Notes: generated from the sequence alone by a model not told the origin. DNA of 64,000 bases from Arsenophonus sp046530735 (GCA_046530735.1 JBHEQV010000009.1:41218-105217), one strand, 5' to 3'; numbered from the stretch's first letter, positions 52,440-63,221 are shown. Made by a program: numbers and translations.

Positions 52440-53155
52440 ATGATACCAATTCGTCCTGTTTATACCCTCACGGCGATAAGAAAAAATACCTTTCTCCCTA
52501 AACCATACAATAGGTTCCACCATAAATACTTCTTCACCAACTTCACTCAATTTTAAACGCGCTAGCAAATAAAAGATTGGCTAGATATTTATCATTGATC
52601 ATAATCTTTAAAGCCTTGTGCTAATTCTGCATTATATACAATAAAAGCACATCTAATTTCAGGTACCTACTTCAAATTTTTCCGTGCTAATAACCGGTAC
52701 AAACGAGGCCATAATAGAGGAAACCGGTGATTTAAATTGTTTTATTACCTTTTCTAGAATCCTATCACACAAACCTTTCTAGCAGGAGATGTACGGCAGA
52801 GCAATTTCCGTGCCTTATTCGTTAGAGAATAAAACAGGAAAACAGTCTACTGTCATCATGATACACACTTATTTCGCTCACAACTATACGTAGCATCACC
52901 GATCAGCATTTTTTTCTTAGCAAAATCGATAATATGCGTGCCATGGATCTGATTAAGCCAGTAAGACTGTGATGGTAGTTGTGCAATTTTCATTAAGATA
53001 TTACGATTTTATTTCACTAATTGCGACTGATCTTCGACATGCAATTCTAGATTAAAACTATCGTAATGTGATAAACTATCACCACTAATACGCGTTGCGC
53101 TGCAAGCAATAACTGTTTTAGGTTCTGCTCAATCCGGATATATTAAACTATCTAT
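52440..53155 (-). pseudogene. pgeF: Dead pgeF (yfiH), peptidoglycan editing factor
   Basis: 716 bases, close to the 730 expected, in the usual place between rluD and clpB. The minus strand starts YPD-AEPKTVIACSATR (E. coli YPDWPAPANVKACSTTR region, Trp as TGA) and ends FFLSP-GYKQDELVSL or, in another frame, FSYRREGINRTNW (FSYRRDKTTGRMASL). Many stops and shifts lie between. PgeF is a polyphenol-oxidase-fold enzyme linked to removing wrongly built muropeptide precursors; its loss may relax that proofreading. Confidence 0.75.
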
Positions 53156-54133
53156 TTACCAATCCATTTCATCTTTGTGCATCACTGAATCTGCTTTAAG
53201 CATATTAATTAATATAATTATATCTTCAGGAATATCTGCATGCCATTCCATTTCAATACCTGTACAAGGGTGATATAAACGTAACTTCGTAGCATGAAGT
53301 GCCTGTCGATTAAAATTGTCCATAATTTGACAAAACTCTTTCGAAACACCTTTTAATGTGCATGAACGATCACCATATACCGGATCGCCAACTAAAGGAT
53401 GATTAATATGCGCCATGTGAACACGAATTTGATGTGTTCTTCCTGATTCTAACCGTAATTTAAGCCTGGTATGAATGCGAAAATGCTCCATGATTCGATA
53501 ATACGTAATAGCGGGTTTTCCAGACGTATGAATAGCCATGTGTGTTCGCTTAGTTGGGTGGCGAGCAATAGGTTCATTTATCATTCCACCAGCAGTCATA
53601 CAACCATTTACTATCGCTTCATATTCACGTGCAATCTTTCTTAGCTGCAAAGATTGAACCAAGTGAGTCTGTGCAGCTATTGTTTTTGCTATAACCATTA
53701 ATCCGGTAGTATCTTTATCAAGCCGATGAACAATTCCTGCTCGTGGAACATTTATAATCTCAGGATAGTGATATAAAAGTGCATTTAGTATTGTTCCATC
53801 TAGATTTCCTGCTCCTGGATGAACCACTAAATCACAAGGTTTATTAATGACAATTATTTCGTCATCTTCATAAACAATATTTAATGGAATATTTTGTGGC
53901 TGCCAACGCATATCTTCTTCAAGAAGTACATTAATGTCAATTTGTTCGTTGCCAAATACTTTTTCTTTCGGCCTATTTATAATCTTGCCATTTACCTGCA
54001 CTTTTTTATCTAAAATCCATTTTTTAATCTGTGAACGAGAGTGATCAGGGAATAATTCAGCTAATGCCTGATCCAGACGTTGGCCAAATTGCAATTTTAA
54101 AATTTTTACCTGGAGTTGTAATTGTTTATCCAT
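53156..54133 (-). CDS. rluD: 23S rRNA pseudouridine synthase RluD
   Basis: RluD makes pseudouridines 1911, 1915 and 1917 in helix 69 of 23S rRNA. It has 325 residues (E. coli 326). An S4 RNA-binding domain (about 17-80, RLDQALAELFPDHSRSQIKKW) precedes the catalytic domain; the catalytic Asp is in VHRLDKDTTGLMV near 139, with RTHQIRVHMAHI near 233 and VVHPGAGN near 102. Divergent from bamD and followed by the dead pgeF, the E. coli order. No clear ribosome site is seen. Confidence 0.97.
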   Translation of the reverse strand: MDKQLQLQVKILKLQFGQRLDQALAELFPDHSRSQIKKWILDKKVQVNGKIINRPKEKVFGNEQIDINVLLEEDMRWQPQNIPLNIVYEDDEIIVINKPCDLVVHPGAGNLDGTILNALLYHYPEIINVPRAGIVHRLDKDTTGLMVIAKTIAAQTHLVQSLQLRKIAREYEAIVNGCMTAGGMINEPIARHPTKRTHMAIHTSGKPAITYYRIMEHFRIHTRLKLRLESGRTHQIRVHMAHINHPLVGDPVYGDRSCTLKGVSKEFCQIMDNFNRQALHATKLRLYHPCTGIEMEWHADIPEDIIILINMLKADSVMHKDEMDW

Positions 54134-54263
54134 AAATTATCTATAGTAAAGTTTACATTTTAATGATAGTGCCATTTTAATTAAAATATGTGCTATTGTA
54201 ACTTATATTTCGTTAGAGGCTTTTTATGGAAATCTTCCAAAAATATTTAGAGGAAACAACCAC

Positions 54264-55001
54264 ATGATTAAAAGTATAAAATATTTACTATCAACAGCTA
54301 CATTGAGTTTACTTATTACCGGATGCTCCAGCAATAAGGATACTGTATCAGAAAGCTCTCCTACTGATATCTATACTAGTAGTCAGAAGAAACTACAAAA
54401 TGGTAATTATATAGGGGCAATCAAATTATTAGAAACCCTAAATAATCGTTATCCATTTGGCCCTTATACTCAACAGGCTCAGCTAGATATGATCTATGCC
54501 TACTATAAATCAGGGGAGCTATCATTAACGATAGCAACCATTGATCGATTTATTCGCCTTAATCTAGCACATCCCAATATTGACTATGTTTTGTATATGC
54601 GCGGTCTTACCGCACTAGCATTAGATGCTAGTGCACTACAAGATTTTTTTGGTATTGATCATGCAAATTGCGATCCTCAACATGCAATTGTTGCCTTTAA
54701 AGATTTTAAACAACTAGTTCATTTTTATCCAAATAGCCTTTATGCAACAGATGCTAGCAAACGTTTAGCTTTCCTAAAAGAGCGTTTAGCAAAATATGAA
54801 CTAGGTATCATTAAATATTATAATGAACGTCTTGCTTATGTTACTGTTATTAATCGCACTGAAGAGATGATAAAAAATTATCCAGATACCCAATCAACAC
54901 GCAATGCACTAAAATACATGGAAATAGCCTACAACAAATTATACTTAACTGAGGAAAAAAATAAGGTTGCAGAATTAATCGTAGCTAACCCAATACCCTA
55001 G
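54264..55001 (+). CDS. bamD: Outer membrane assembly lipoprotein BamD
   Basis: BamD is the essential lipoprotein of the BAM complex that inserts beta-barrel proteins into the outer membrane. It has 245 residues, the same as E. coli. The signal peptide ends in the lipobox LLITGC with Cys21 as the lipidated residue; five TPR-like repeats follow (for example ALDASALQDFFGIDHANCDP around 120 and YPDTQSTRNALKYMEIAY near 215). GAGG lies before the ATG. Divergent from rluD and followed by a good terminator. Confidence 0.97.
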   Translation: MIKSIKYLLSTATLSLLITGCSSNKDTVSESSPTDIYTSSQKKLQNGNYIGAIKLLETLNNRYPFGPYTQQAQLDMIYAYYKSGELSLTIATIDRFIRLNLAHPNIDYVLYMRGLTALALDASALQDFFGIDHANCDPQHAIVAFKDFKQLVHFYPNSLYATDASKRLAFLKERLAKYELGIIKYYNERLAYVTVINRTEEMIKNYPDTQSTRNALKYMEIAYNKLYLTEEKNKVAELIVANPIP

Positions 55002-55042
55002 CAGACATAAATAATAATCGCTACAATTTATTGCTTAGAAAT

Positions 55043-55064
55043 AAGCAAATAGCTTTGCTTTTTT
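55043..55064 (+). terminator. Rho-independent terminator after bamD
   Basis: AAGCAAA-TAGC-TTTGCTT followed by TTTT, 41 bases after the bamD stop; a 7-bp perfect stem with a 4-base loop. Confidence 0.65.
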
Positions 55065-55099
55065 AGTATTAACTTTTCTCTTCTAGAAGAGAGAGAATG

Positions 55100-55917
55100 G
55101 TTTTTTGAATAATTCAAATTTAACTTTTAACTAATCTTTTATAGAAAGCAATAGAGTTTTACTATCTAATACTGATTAGATAGTTCTTGATTATATAGCT
55201 AAATATATTAATACAATATGTAATCTTAAGCTCTTAATCAGAATTGAAATAATAGTTTTATAGCTCTTATTTAATAAGCCCATTAAATCACTCGACCATA
55301 CCATTCGTTTGAGAATACAATAGGCAGGATAAGTCAGTACTATATATCAATATCTGCACACAAACAATCGAATTCATATTTTTCAATAACTGAAGGTTTT
55401 TGCAGATAAAAAGACGATCTATAAATTCTTTGTTATTATCTAGAAGTACCTGATCCATACCATTGGGTATGCACGGTTAAGATAATGTAATAATGATCAG
55501 GAATTAGCCGCGATCTTGGTCTTGAGTAGACGGATAAAAACCTATCGATTGTCGTGATCTATACAATACCTACGAAAGATAACGTTACGAAGTTTTGTTT
55601 GGCATTTTCGGAAGATATTTATATCTACGTGCAGAAGTAAAAACCCAGACTCATAGATTTTAAATGCTTTATTCTTCTCCTTGAGTACTTTCAGTCTCAT
55701 TTCACGTAAACTAGAGCCCTCCCCCAGTGCCTGCGCCTGCATAAACAGTGATCTAGGCCAGATCAATATACAAAAACAGAGTTCAGAAATTCACATACGA
55801 CTGCTAGTAAATCGTTAAAAAGGAAAAATATTCTTTGCAGGAAACGAAATTACGACTTTCTGATCGGACGACAGCGTCATCAGTAAAAGATGTGGGAAAT
55901 ATAACTGTGATCATCAA
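55100..55917 (-). mobile_element. IS481-family remnant
   Basis: The minus strand at 55542-55766 gives REMRLKVLKEKNK...YESGFLLLHVDINIFRKCQTK, matching the IS481 block before the first catalytic Asp (FLHVDIKYLPQMPDE). The C-terminal end is at about 55100, where it matches the copy at 62.4 kb. The 5' end (TGTGATCATCA) touches the IS1595 remnant at 55918. Confidence 0.75.
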
Positions 55918-56713
55918 GCTACCTTAGCGAAGGTTGTTGCTTTGCTTGCATCACAATTTGTAGGCATGTATTTATATTCCAATTGTTATGGTTTCAAACA
56001 ATGTTTTTCAGGCCAAATAATTTTATAAATAAAACGACTCTACAACATGGAGGAATTTACTCAGTTATTTTTTAATAAGCTGATATAACTGTTCATATTT
56101 TTAATATAAAATTCCTTAGAATAACTCTCTGATCACTCGCCTTATAAGGAAATAATAACTAATTTCATTTTTATTATCAAAGATTTTTTGCACTCCAACA
56201 ATAGCATTTAGTGCATTTATGTTGCCTGTATCCGCTGAAGCAAGAAAATGGGTGATGCTATCCTAAACGCTGTTTTCAAATGAATTCCTATTTTTTATAG
56301 ACTCCTATAAAGTTAAACTATTCAACATACATCGCAGATAACTAAATCATCTATCCTTGTGATGTAATTTCGCCAGAAAACATTCCAGTAAATATATTAA
56401 ATGTTTTCCTGTAATCGGGTATTTTGCAATGATATTACTGTAATCCTAATAAATGTCCTCTAGCGATTACATGCTTACTCTGACAATATGATCAGGATAA
56501 AGTGGAGTGAGTTACTTCAATGCATGAATTAACATTGTCTGATAGATTATTGCTGAGTCAACTAACGACATGCAGTTTTATGTTAGCGTGGAGCAAGAAA
56601 AGAGACTCTTTGATTTGTATAACTGTTTGCTTTGTTATAGCAAACTTTACTCTGTAGCAAAAATTCTTCATGCAGTATAAGGGATTTCTATCAACAACCT
56701 TTGCCAACATAGC
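55918..56713 (-). mobile_element. IS1595-family remnant with both terminal repeats
   Basis: Bounded by inverted repeats GCTACCTTAGCGAAGGTTGTTG (in part) at 55918 and CAACAACCTTTGCCAACATAGC (in part) ending 56713. It is about 230 bases shorter than the copy at 28.3 kb through internal deletion. Transposase pieces are broken. Confidence 0.8.
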
Positions 56714-56732
56714 TATGAAATAACAAGGGAAT

Positions 56733-58127
56733 GAGTTATTAAGAAATCTGATGTATGGCGATCAGGGTTCCTACTATATTCACCTTCTTGATACTTCATG
56801 AATCTGTTGTTTTGCATCCTTAAATTGAATGTTGTTTACCACTAAAGTCAAGACTAAATATCTTTAGTCCATATCCAGTTTTCTGAGTAAGCTAAGAATA
56901 ACTTAAATACTAAATACTTATTTTTCTTCAGCCACAGTACTTCGCGCGTTAGCTTAATAGACTCACTATCACAAAACCGATTTAATTAAATTCATTGTTT
57001 TATTGATATCCAGTGCGCTAACGGGAAGGCATAGGAGAATACTAGGCATTCCTCTCTATCCTTGATTAGTTTCTTAATCGATCCCAGGATGCCTATCCTG
57101 AAAAACTTGCTAAAAAAATATCAGTAGATTTATTAGTGGTATATTACGACTCTCTGTTAGCATACACTCTCCCCCTGCAGCTCACCATTAACTTTCGATT
57201 ACATAATTTTGGTGGAGTAAAGGCAGCACATTAGCTATTTTGTGTAGCTAATGGCGTTGATCCTGCATGTTAAGGAAATACCTTTACTGGTGCATTCTAA
57301 AAATAAAGAATACTATCTTTCCGTAGCAAGCCTGTAAGATATACTTAAGAAACGTGCTCACCAGCCCAATTGAAAAGTTATGTCCAGTTTGCTTCTGGTT
57401 ATCGATAACCATTTTTGACTGAAATGAGCTCTCTGTCTAGTAAGGCAGATGATATAAGCAGTAGGAAAAGGTGATTATTTTTTTGACAGAACAGTATATA
57501 TCATCGGCTAAGAAATAAATGTAACATGTATCGTTTAAATCACGCAGTCATCACCATTGCTTATTCTCTTCAAAGTATTGCTATTTCAATATTTTGATGG
57601 AATACAGACCTAACAGAAAGAGATCATGTTTTTCACAAAGAATCGCTACAATAGTTTCGTCAAAATCACGGGTGAAGAATGTCTTATAGGTACAAGTGAT
57701 AGGTATTAACTTTTTGACGATTTTGCACGCTTCAGATAAGATGATAGGAAGGAGCTACTGAAGGTATTATGTTGCCTCTGTGATTCCCCTTTAATCTTAA
57801 GCAATTTAATCTCAACATTACCAATAGTAATCTGCATGATTTTCTGCGATAAATAACTGTTACGGACGACAACCATGCTGCCCGCCGACAAGACGAGCAG
57901 CATGGTTTTTATCCTCCTCTCAACAGCGGATAGCCTATATACTGGCTGTCACAGTATTACAGATGAGTTCATCCAAGTGATTAGTATAAATATCTGGTTT
58001 CGAAGATACCTTAGCTAGACTTTTATGGCACATCATTTCTCTGTTGTTGAAATCATTTATGAAATCAATCAGAAGGATGATACGCTATCATCTCTAAAAC
58101 CCATACACTAGAAGTATGCGTAACTAA
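56733..58127 (-). mobile_element. IS256-family remnant, full length
   Basis: 1.4 kb with terminal repeats GAGTTATTAAGAAATCTGATG at 56733 and its partner ending 58127. The minus strand at 57706-57903 reads VVVRNSYLSQKIMQITIGNVEIKLLKIK in part and then FLSSYLKRAKS, the IS256 block RNGYLPERxIQTGIGxV...LPPYLRRTKS, in one surviving frame. Confidence 0.8.
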
Positions 58128-58172
58128 TACTAATTCACAATTCTATCTATTAGATTAATATTCATTATATTA

Positions 58173-58200
58173 TTTTTAATTTTTAATTTTTAATTTTTAA
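58173..58200. repeat. Four perfect tandem copies of TTTTTAA
   Basis: A 7-base unit repeated four times with no change between the IS256 end and coaE. Likely a slippage product. Confidence 0.8.
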
Positions 58201-58339
58201 TTTAGGTAATATTACTTTTAAGTAATCAATACTATTAAAAATAAAAAATTTTTAGGTTAAAATCTACTTTTTTAAACATAAAAAGATTAATATATTTTTG
58301 CCTGGAATTTAAGATTTAATTTATCAAAAGAGAGGCTGT

Positions 58340-58948
58340 ATGAGCTATATTATTGGTCTTACAGGCGGAATAGGAAGCGGGAAAAGTACCGTTTCAGATA
58401 AATTTGCATCCTTAGGAGTACCAATTATTGATGTAGACATCATTTCAAGACAAATTGTTATGCCTAATACTTATCCTCTTAACATGATAAGACAATATTT
58501 CGGTTCAATTATTCTTAATAATGATGGATCTTTAAATCGCACTAAATTAAGAAAAAAAATATTTAGCAATTCAAAAGAAAAAAATTGGTTAAATAATTTA
58601 CTTCATCCTTTAATACATCAAGAAACACAACGTCAGTTAACTTTAATTAACTACCCATATGTAGTTTGGGTTATTCCGTTATTAATTGAAAATAATCTGG
58701 AACATCTTGCCAATCGTGTGCTAATTATTGACGCAACACCAGAAGAGCAAATAGCTCGTATAATTAAGCGTGATAGAATTAACCAGCAAGAAGCAAAAAA
58801 TATTTTATCTAATCAAGTTAGTCAAAGAAAGCGCTTACAAAAAGCTAATGATATAATTAATAATTACGACAACAATTTAACACTTAATAAAACTATAGCA
58901 AAATTACATCAAAAATATTTACAATTAGCTATGAATACTTCTCAGTAA
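58340..58948 (+). CDS. coaE: Dephospho-CoA kinase
   Basis: CoaE phosphorylates dephospho-CoA, the last step to coenzyme A. It has 202 residues (E. coli 206). The P-loop GGIGSGKST is at residues 9-17, DVDIISRQIV near 33 (CoA domain) and the lid arginines in RIIKRDRINQQEA near 135-150. GAGAGG lies before the ATG. Its E. coli partners follow in the same order: zapD (dead here) and yacG (shortened). The C-terminus is normal for the family. Confidence 0.96.
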   Translation: MSYIIGLTGGIGSGKSTVSDKFASLGVPIIDVDIISRQIVMPNTYPLNMIRQYFGSIILNNDGSLNRTKLRKKIFSNSKEKNWLNNLLHPLIHQETQRQLTLINYPYVVWVIPLLIENNLEHLANRVLIIDATPEEQIARIIKRDRINQQEAKNILSNQVSQRKRLQKANDIINNYDNNLTLNKTIAKLHQKYLQLAMNTSQ

Positions 58949-58955
58949 ATTCATA

Positions 58956-59695
58956 ATGAATAATACTGCTTCTAGATTTTTTATGAATATTCATTAAATG
59001 AGAAAATGTGCTCTTTGATACGTATGGGGTGTTTACCCCAACAAATTTATTTCCTTAAAAACATCTACTTCATTAGGAAGTGAGTTAGTTTTTGTGCTAT
59101 TTCTGAATTAATCGAAGTATTAAGATCATAACGGTATATACGCATGCAGAATTTATTAAAAAAATAAAATAAATAAAAATTAAACTTAATTAATACTGCA
59201 GTGATATCCATGCAGATAAAATGCTGATTAAGTATCTTATAAGAATACCTTTCTTTTTTTAAAAAAGAACTACCTATTACTCTACACTTACAGCAAAACA
59301 AAATTATTAGTATTGTTTTGGCGGCCGTTAAGTATAAGCTGGTAGCAATTGTAGTTTTTATTTACTAACATTACATTTATGATTGAACACTCATAAAAAA
59401 GAGATAGAAACTAAAAATAACTTTTGGATTGAAGTCATCCTTCCATTATATTCTGCTTTAAATATACTATTAAATTTGATCTGCAAATATAAGACATTTA
59501 TTGGCCAAAAAATCTATAATGGCTTTTATCAAAGTAGTATTTAAAATACTGATCTGATCCAAATAAAGTTACCGATAAATCTATCCATAGATTCTAAAAT
59601 TTATAAATATAAACACCTTTTATTATCTGATTCTTACATGAATACAGTAAAAATGGTATTCTATCTTATAAGTTACCATTAAAATTAATCTGTTG
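58956..59695 (+). pseudogene. zapD: Dead zapD (yacF), Z-ring bundling factor
   Basis: 740 bases between coaE and yacG, close to the 744 expected for zapD. After a shift near the start, the plus strand reads FEYSLNEKMCSLIRM (E. coli FEHPLNEKMRTWLRI, with Trp changed), PQQIYFLKN, FCAISELIEVLRS (LHFFRNVSELLDVFER) and NLLKK-NK-KLNLINTAV (ELLKELDRQQRKLQTWIGV), with stops throughout; the last half is barely alignable. ZapD cross-links FtsZ filaments but is dispensable in E. coli. Confidence 0.75.
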
Positions 59696-59708
59696 TCAGG
59701 AATTCATT

Positions 59709-59876
59709 ATGCCAGATAAGCTCACGGTAAAATGTCCAACTTGCCATAAAATTGTCATTTGGCAAAAGAGTAGTCCTTATCGTCCTTTTTGTAGCAACCG
59801 TTGTAGATTAATTGATCTAAGTAAATGGGCTTTTGAAGAAAAAAGGATATCAAATCAACTAATTTTTCTGGAATAA
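59709..59876 (+). CDS. yacG: Zinc-finger DNA gyrase inhibitor YacG, C-terminus shortened
   Basis: A 55-codon gene (E. coli 65). YacG binds the GyrB C-terminal domain and blocks DNA binding by gyrase. The zinc site is complete: CPTC (9-12) and CSNRC (28-32), followed by the family block RLIDLSKWAFEEKRI. The acidic tail of the E. coli protein is missing: the TAA at 59874-59876 lies exactly where the IS256 terminal repeat begins (59877). The insertion therefore cut off the tail and its end supplied, or preserved, the stop. The zinc-finger core is probably still made. Confidence 0.85.
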   Translation: MPDKLTVKCPTCHKIVIWQKSSPYRPFCSNRCRLIDLSKWAFEEKRISNQLIFLE

Positions 59877-60340
59877 AAATTAGTAAGAAATTTGATGTAT
59901 GACAGTCAGTATACCGCTCCACTCTGATGCTTCATGAATCTATTTTCCATCCTTAAATTGAATGTTATTTGCCGGCACAGGATCAGCAGATAACTCCCAT
60001 AGATGGATTTCAGATTTTCCGAGCAGACAGGAATCAGCTTAAATGCTATTTAAGGGTTGCTTTAAACTACAGCGCTTCGAGCATCAACTTCGTATGCTCA
60101 TGTCAGAAAAGTTGATCTAATCGGATTCATCGTTTTTATTAATACCAAGTGCGCTAACGGGAAGTCGTAAGATGTCAACAGTTCTTCTCCTTTTTCTTCA
60201 CTTTCCTAATCGGTTCAGGATATTTTTCTAAAATATTAAAATAAAATATTGAGGACATAATGATCATCATCATAAGCTCTCTAGTAGCCAGAGCTTCCCC
60301 CTGAAAGCTCACCCTTAACGTTCGGTTTTACACATTTACT
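59877..60340 (-). mobile_element. IS256-family fragment (transposase-end part), left arm of an inverted pair
   Basis: Begins with the left terminal repeat (AAATTAGTAAGAAATTTGATG) directly after yacG and continues for about 460 bases of the element's 3' part. It is mirrored by the fragment at 60341-60811. Confidence 0.75.
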
Positions 60341-60811
60341 CTCCTCAAAAGCATTTAACCGAATATAAAGGATGATCTGCGAGAAGCTCTAGCTACTAGA
60401 GAACTTATAATGTCGATTATCAAGCCTTGGATGCTTATTGGAATGTTTTCAGAAAAGTATCCTGAAACAATGAGAAAGCTTGTGAGAATAATCGAAAAGA
60501 ACACTGGGATTCTATGCCTTTCTGTCAGCGCAGTTGGCGTAAATAATAACAACGAATTCAATTGAATTAGCTTTTGTGATAGTGATGGTATGAAGCTGAC
60601 GCATGAAAGACTATGGTTCATAAAAATAATTCTTAATGGTATTTAAGCTGTTACAGTCTGCTCAGAAAAGCTAGAAATACAGCTAAAAGAATTTAGATGC
60701 TGATCCTGTGCCGGCAAATAACATTCAATTTAAGGATGGAAAATAGATTCATGAAGCATCAGAGTGGAATCTAATCTGACCGCGAATACAACCAGTTATT
60801 TACTAATAACT
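60341..60811 (+). mobile_element. IS256-family fragment, right arm of an inverted pair
   Basis: The same part of the element as 59877-60340, in reverse. Its outer segment 60698-60768 is the exact reverse complement of 59918-59988 (71 bases). The minus-strand frame at 60355-60621 is a chance opening in this debris. Confidence 0.75.
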
Positions 60812-60938
60812 AAAAAAATAAAATATATAGTATTTATTAAGTTAATATTGTTTAGTTAATTATCTTAATATTATAATCACTATTTAGTTATGGGATTTAG
60901 CAATATTCAATATATTAATAATACTTCTATTTAATGAG

Positions 60939-62210
60939 TTACTTAGGTGACAAGTAAGGTTCCAGTTGCTTTATTAATTTTTGCAATCCCCCTTTATTCT
61001 TATGTAAAACTTCTGCTGCTTTACGACCATGGTATAGACGGAAATCTTCATCTTTAAGCAAATTAGAAACAGTAAGAATTAAAGATTTACTATCATTAAC
61101 TGTAATAAGGCCATCTAATTGTTTTAGTTTGCTACAAATATCTTTGAAATTAAAAGTATAAGGTCCCATTAAAACAGGGAGAGCATGTACAGCTGCTTCT
61201 AAAGGATTATGGCCGCCTTTTTTAACTAAACTACCTCCGACAAAAGCAAGATGTGCAATACCATAGAGTAACATGAGTTCACCCATGGTATCGCCAATAA
61301 TAACTTGAGTGTCCGCATTAGGAACTTGATTTTTACTACGACAAATATAGCGTAATTTAGCTTTTTTGGTTAATGTTTTTGCTTGTATAAAACGTTCTGG
61401 ATGGCGAGGAACAAGTATGAGTAATAAGTTGGAAAATTGTTTTACTAGTTTAGTATGAGCCTGTAATATAATTGATTCTTCTCCTTCATGAGTGCTAGTA
61501 GCAATCCAAACCGGGCGGTGTGGAACCCACTGTTGACGCAATCTTACGGCTTTTGCGATCAATTCAGGAGTAATCGAAATATCAAACTTTAGACTCCCTG
61601 TAATATTCAAATTTTTTCTTGTTAAACCCAGTGTAATAAAACGTTCGCCATCTTCTTGATTTTGTGCTGCAACTAAAGTTATATTTTGCAATAACTTTTT
61701 GATAAAATAGCCCAATTTTTGATAACGTGCCGCTGATCGTTCAGATAAACGAGCGTTAGCAATAACTAATGGAATTTCACGTTGTCTTAATTGAAGAATA
61801 AGATTTGGCCAAAGTTCTGTTTCTAGAATAATGGTTAATTTAGGATCCGCATTATTAAGAAAACGACGTATAGATCCTGCTAAATCATAGGGTAAATAGA
61901 CATGTTGAACATCATCACCAAATGCAGATAAAACACGCTCTGATCCAGTTGGAGTCATGGTAGTAACGGTAATAGGTATTGTTGGGTAGTGATGGCGTAA
62001 TGTTCTAATTAACGGAACAGCTGCTAACGTTTCTCCTACTGAAACAGTATGTAATACTATCCCGCCGGGAATAACCTTACCATTACAAAAACCATAGCGT
62101 TCCCCCCAACGTTTGCGATAGAGGGGGGATTTGCGACTACGCCACAATAAACATAACCAAATGATAGGTTGAATAAGGTAAATAAGTATTTGATATAGAC
62201 GTAATAACAT
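60939..62210 (-). CDS. waaA: 3-deoxy-D-manno-octulosonic acid (Kdo) transferase
   Basis: WaaA adds the Kdo residues to lipid IVA, linking lipid A to the core. It has 423 residues (E. coli 425). An N-terminal membrane anchor (about 4-22) is followed by the GT30 glycosyltransferase domains: RKRWGERYGF near 33, VSVGETLAAVPL near 56 with the catalytic Glu, TELWPNLI near 127, TSTHEGEES near 238, LVPRHPERF near 262 and the sugar-nucleotide site FVGGSLVKKGGHNPLEAA near 318. It stands alone between IS remnants. With lpxC it indicates a retained Kdo-lipid A pathway. Confidence 0.97.
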   Translation of the reverse strand: MLLRLYQILIYLIQPIIWLCLLWRSRKSPLYRKRWGERYGFCNGKVIPGGIVLHTVSVGETLAAVPLIRTLRHHYPTIPITVTTMTPTGSERVLSAFGDDVQHVYLPYDLAGSIRRFLNNADPKLTIILETELWPNLILQLRQREIPLVIANARLSERSAARYQKLGYFIKKLLQNITLVAAQNQEDGERFITLGLTRKNLNITGSLKFDISITPELIAKAVRLRQQWVPHRPVWIATSTHEGEESIILQAHTKLVKQFSNLLLILVPRHPERFIQAKTLTKKAKLRYICRSKNQVPNADTQVIIGDTMGELMLLYGIAHLAFVGGSLVKKGGHNPLEAAVHALPVLMGPYTFNFKDICSKLKQLDGLITVNDSKSLILTVSNLLKDEDFRLYHGRKAAEVLHKNKGGLQKLIKQLEPYLSPK

Positions 62211-62394
62211 TCAATCATATTGACTAATTAAGAATACCACTATAGTAGCATATTACACATAGGACAGTGCAATGAATATTTATTTAAATAGCATTTTATT
62301 AATCATTATAAAGATGCTATTTTTAATATTTTTTTGCTAACTAGCATTAAACTAATCATTAACTAAATGTCATTATCCAAAATAGATAGTATAG

Positions 62395-63221
62395 TTTTCA
62401 TGAATAATTTAAGTTTAACTTTGAACCAGTTTTCATAGATTGTGACGATAGAGTTTCACTGCTTAATATTAATTGAGTGATTCCTGATTGTGCAGATAAA
62501 CAATCGACGCAAAGTGATCTCAAAATTTTCAGCAGAATTGAATAATGGTCTTTCAGTGCATCTTATTATTAGCCGATTAAATTACTTAGGCATAGCCTTT
62601 TGTTTAAGGGGAGGATGCATCTGGCGCCTAAGTTAGGGTTCTATTATATCAAGCTCTGTACATATAAACAGTAGAATTTCTATATTTTCTACAACTGAAT
62701 CTTTTCACAGTTAAAAAGATGGTCTGTAAATTCTTTGCTATTTATCTATACGTATTTAATGCATATCTACATTGAGCATGCTCAGTTAAGATCACGTAAG
62801 AAGTGTCGAGCATTGACCGCAGTCTTGGACTTATAAGACCATATAAAATTTATTTAGTGGTGTGATCTATATATCCACGAATGATGACGTCATGAAGTTT
62901 TATTTGGTATTTATGAAATATATTGTAAATCTACATGTCTAGATAAACAGGTTTATATCTTTTGAACTATTTTATGTTTCTTCCTTTTGGTTTTCTGCCT
63001 AATTTCACGCAAATCCTTCTTCTCTAAGGCCCTGCGTAAATAGCGATTATTACCTGATAGAGATCAACACAGGATTTAGAGGAATTCGTACATAACTTTA
63101 TAACTGTCAGTAGATCATCGAGATGAAGAAAAAATTTCTCGCAAGAAAATTAGGATTACGTTTTTCTGAGCGGTAAACAGTATCGTCGACAAACAATAAG
63201 AATATGACATATAATCATCAG
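62395..63221 (-). mobile_element. IS481-family remnant
   Basis: The C-terminal end near 62400 reads LRRLFICTIRNHSINIKQ and YENWFKVKLKL on the minus strand (family LRRYVWLYNQ...MKNWFKVKPELF). The 5' end, ATAATCATCA, touches IS1595 at 63222. No intact frame. Confidence 0.7.

Noticed and set aside
60355..60621. An 88-codon hydrophobic minus-strand frame between yacG and waaA
   Set aside because: It lies wholly inside the right IS256 fragment and is antisense to the transposase direction of that arm.
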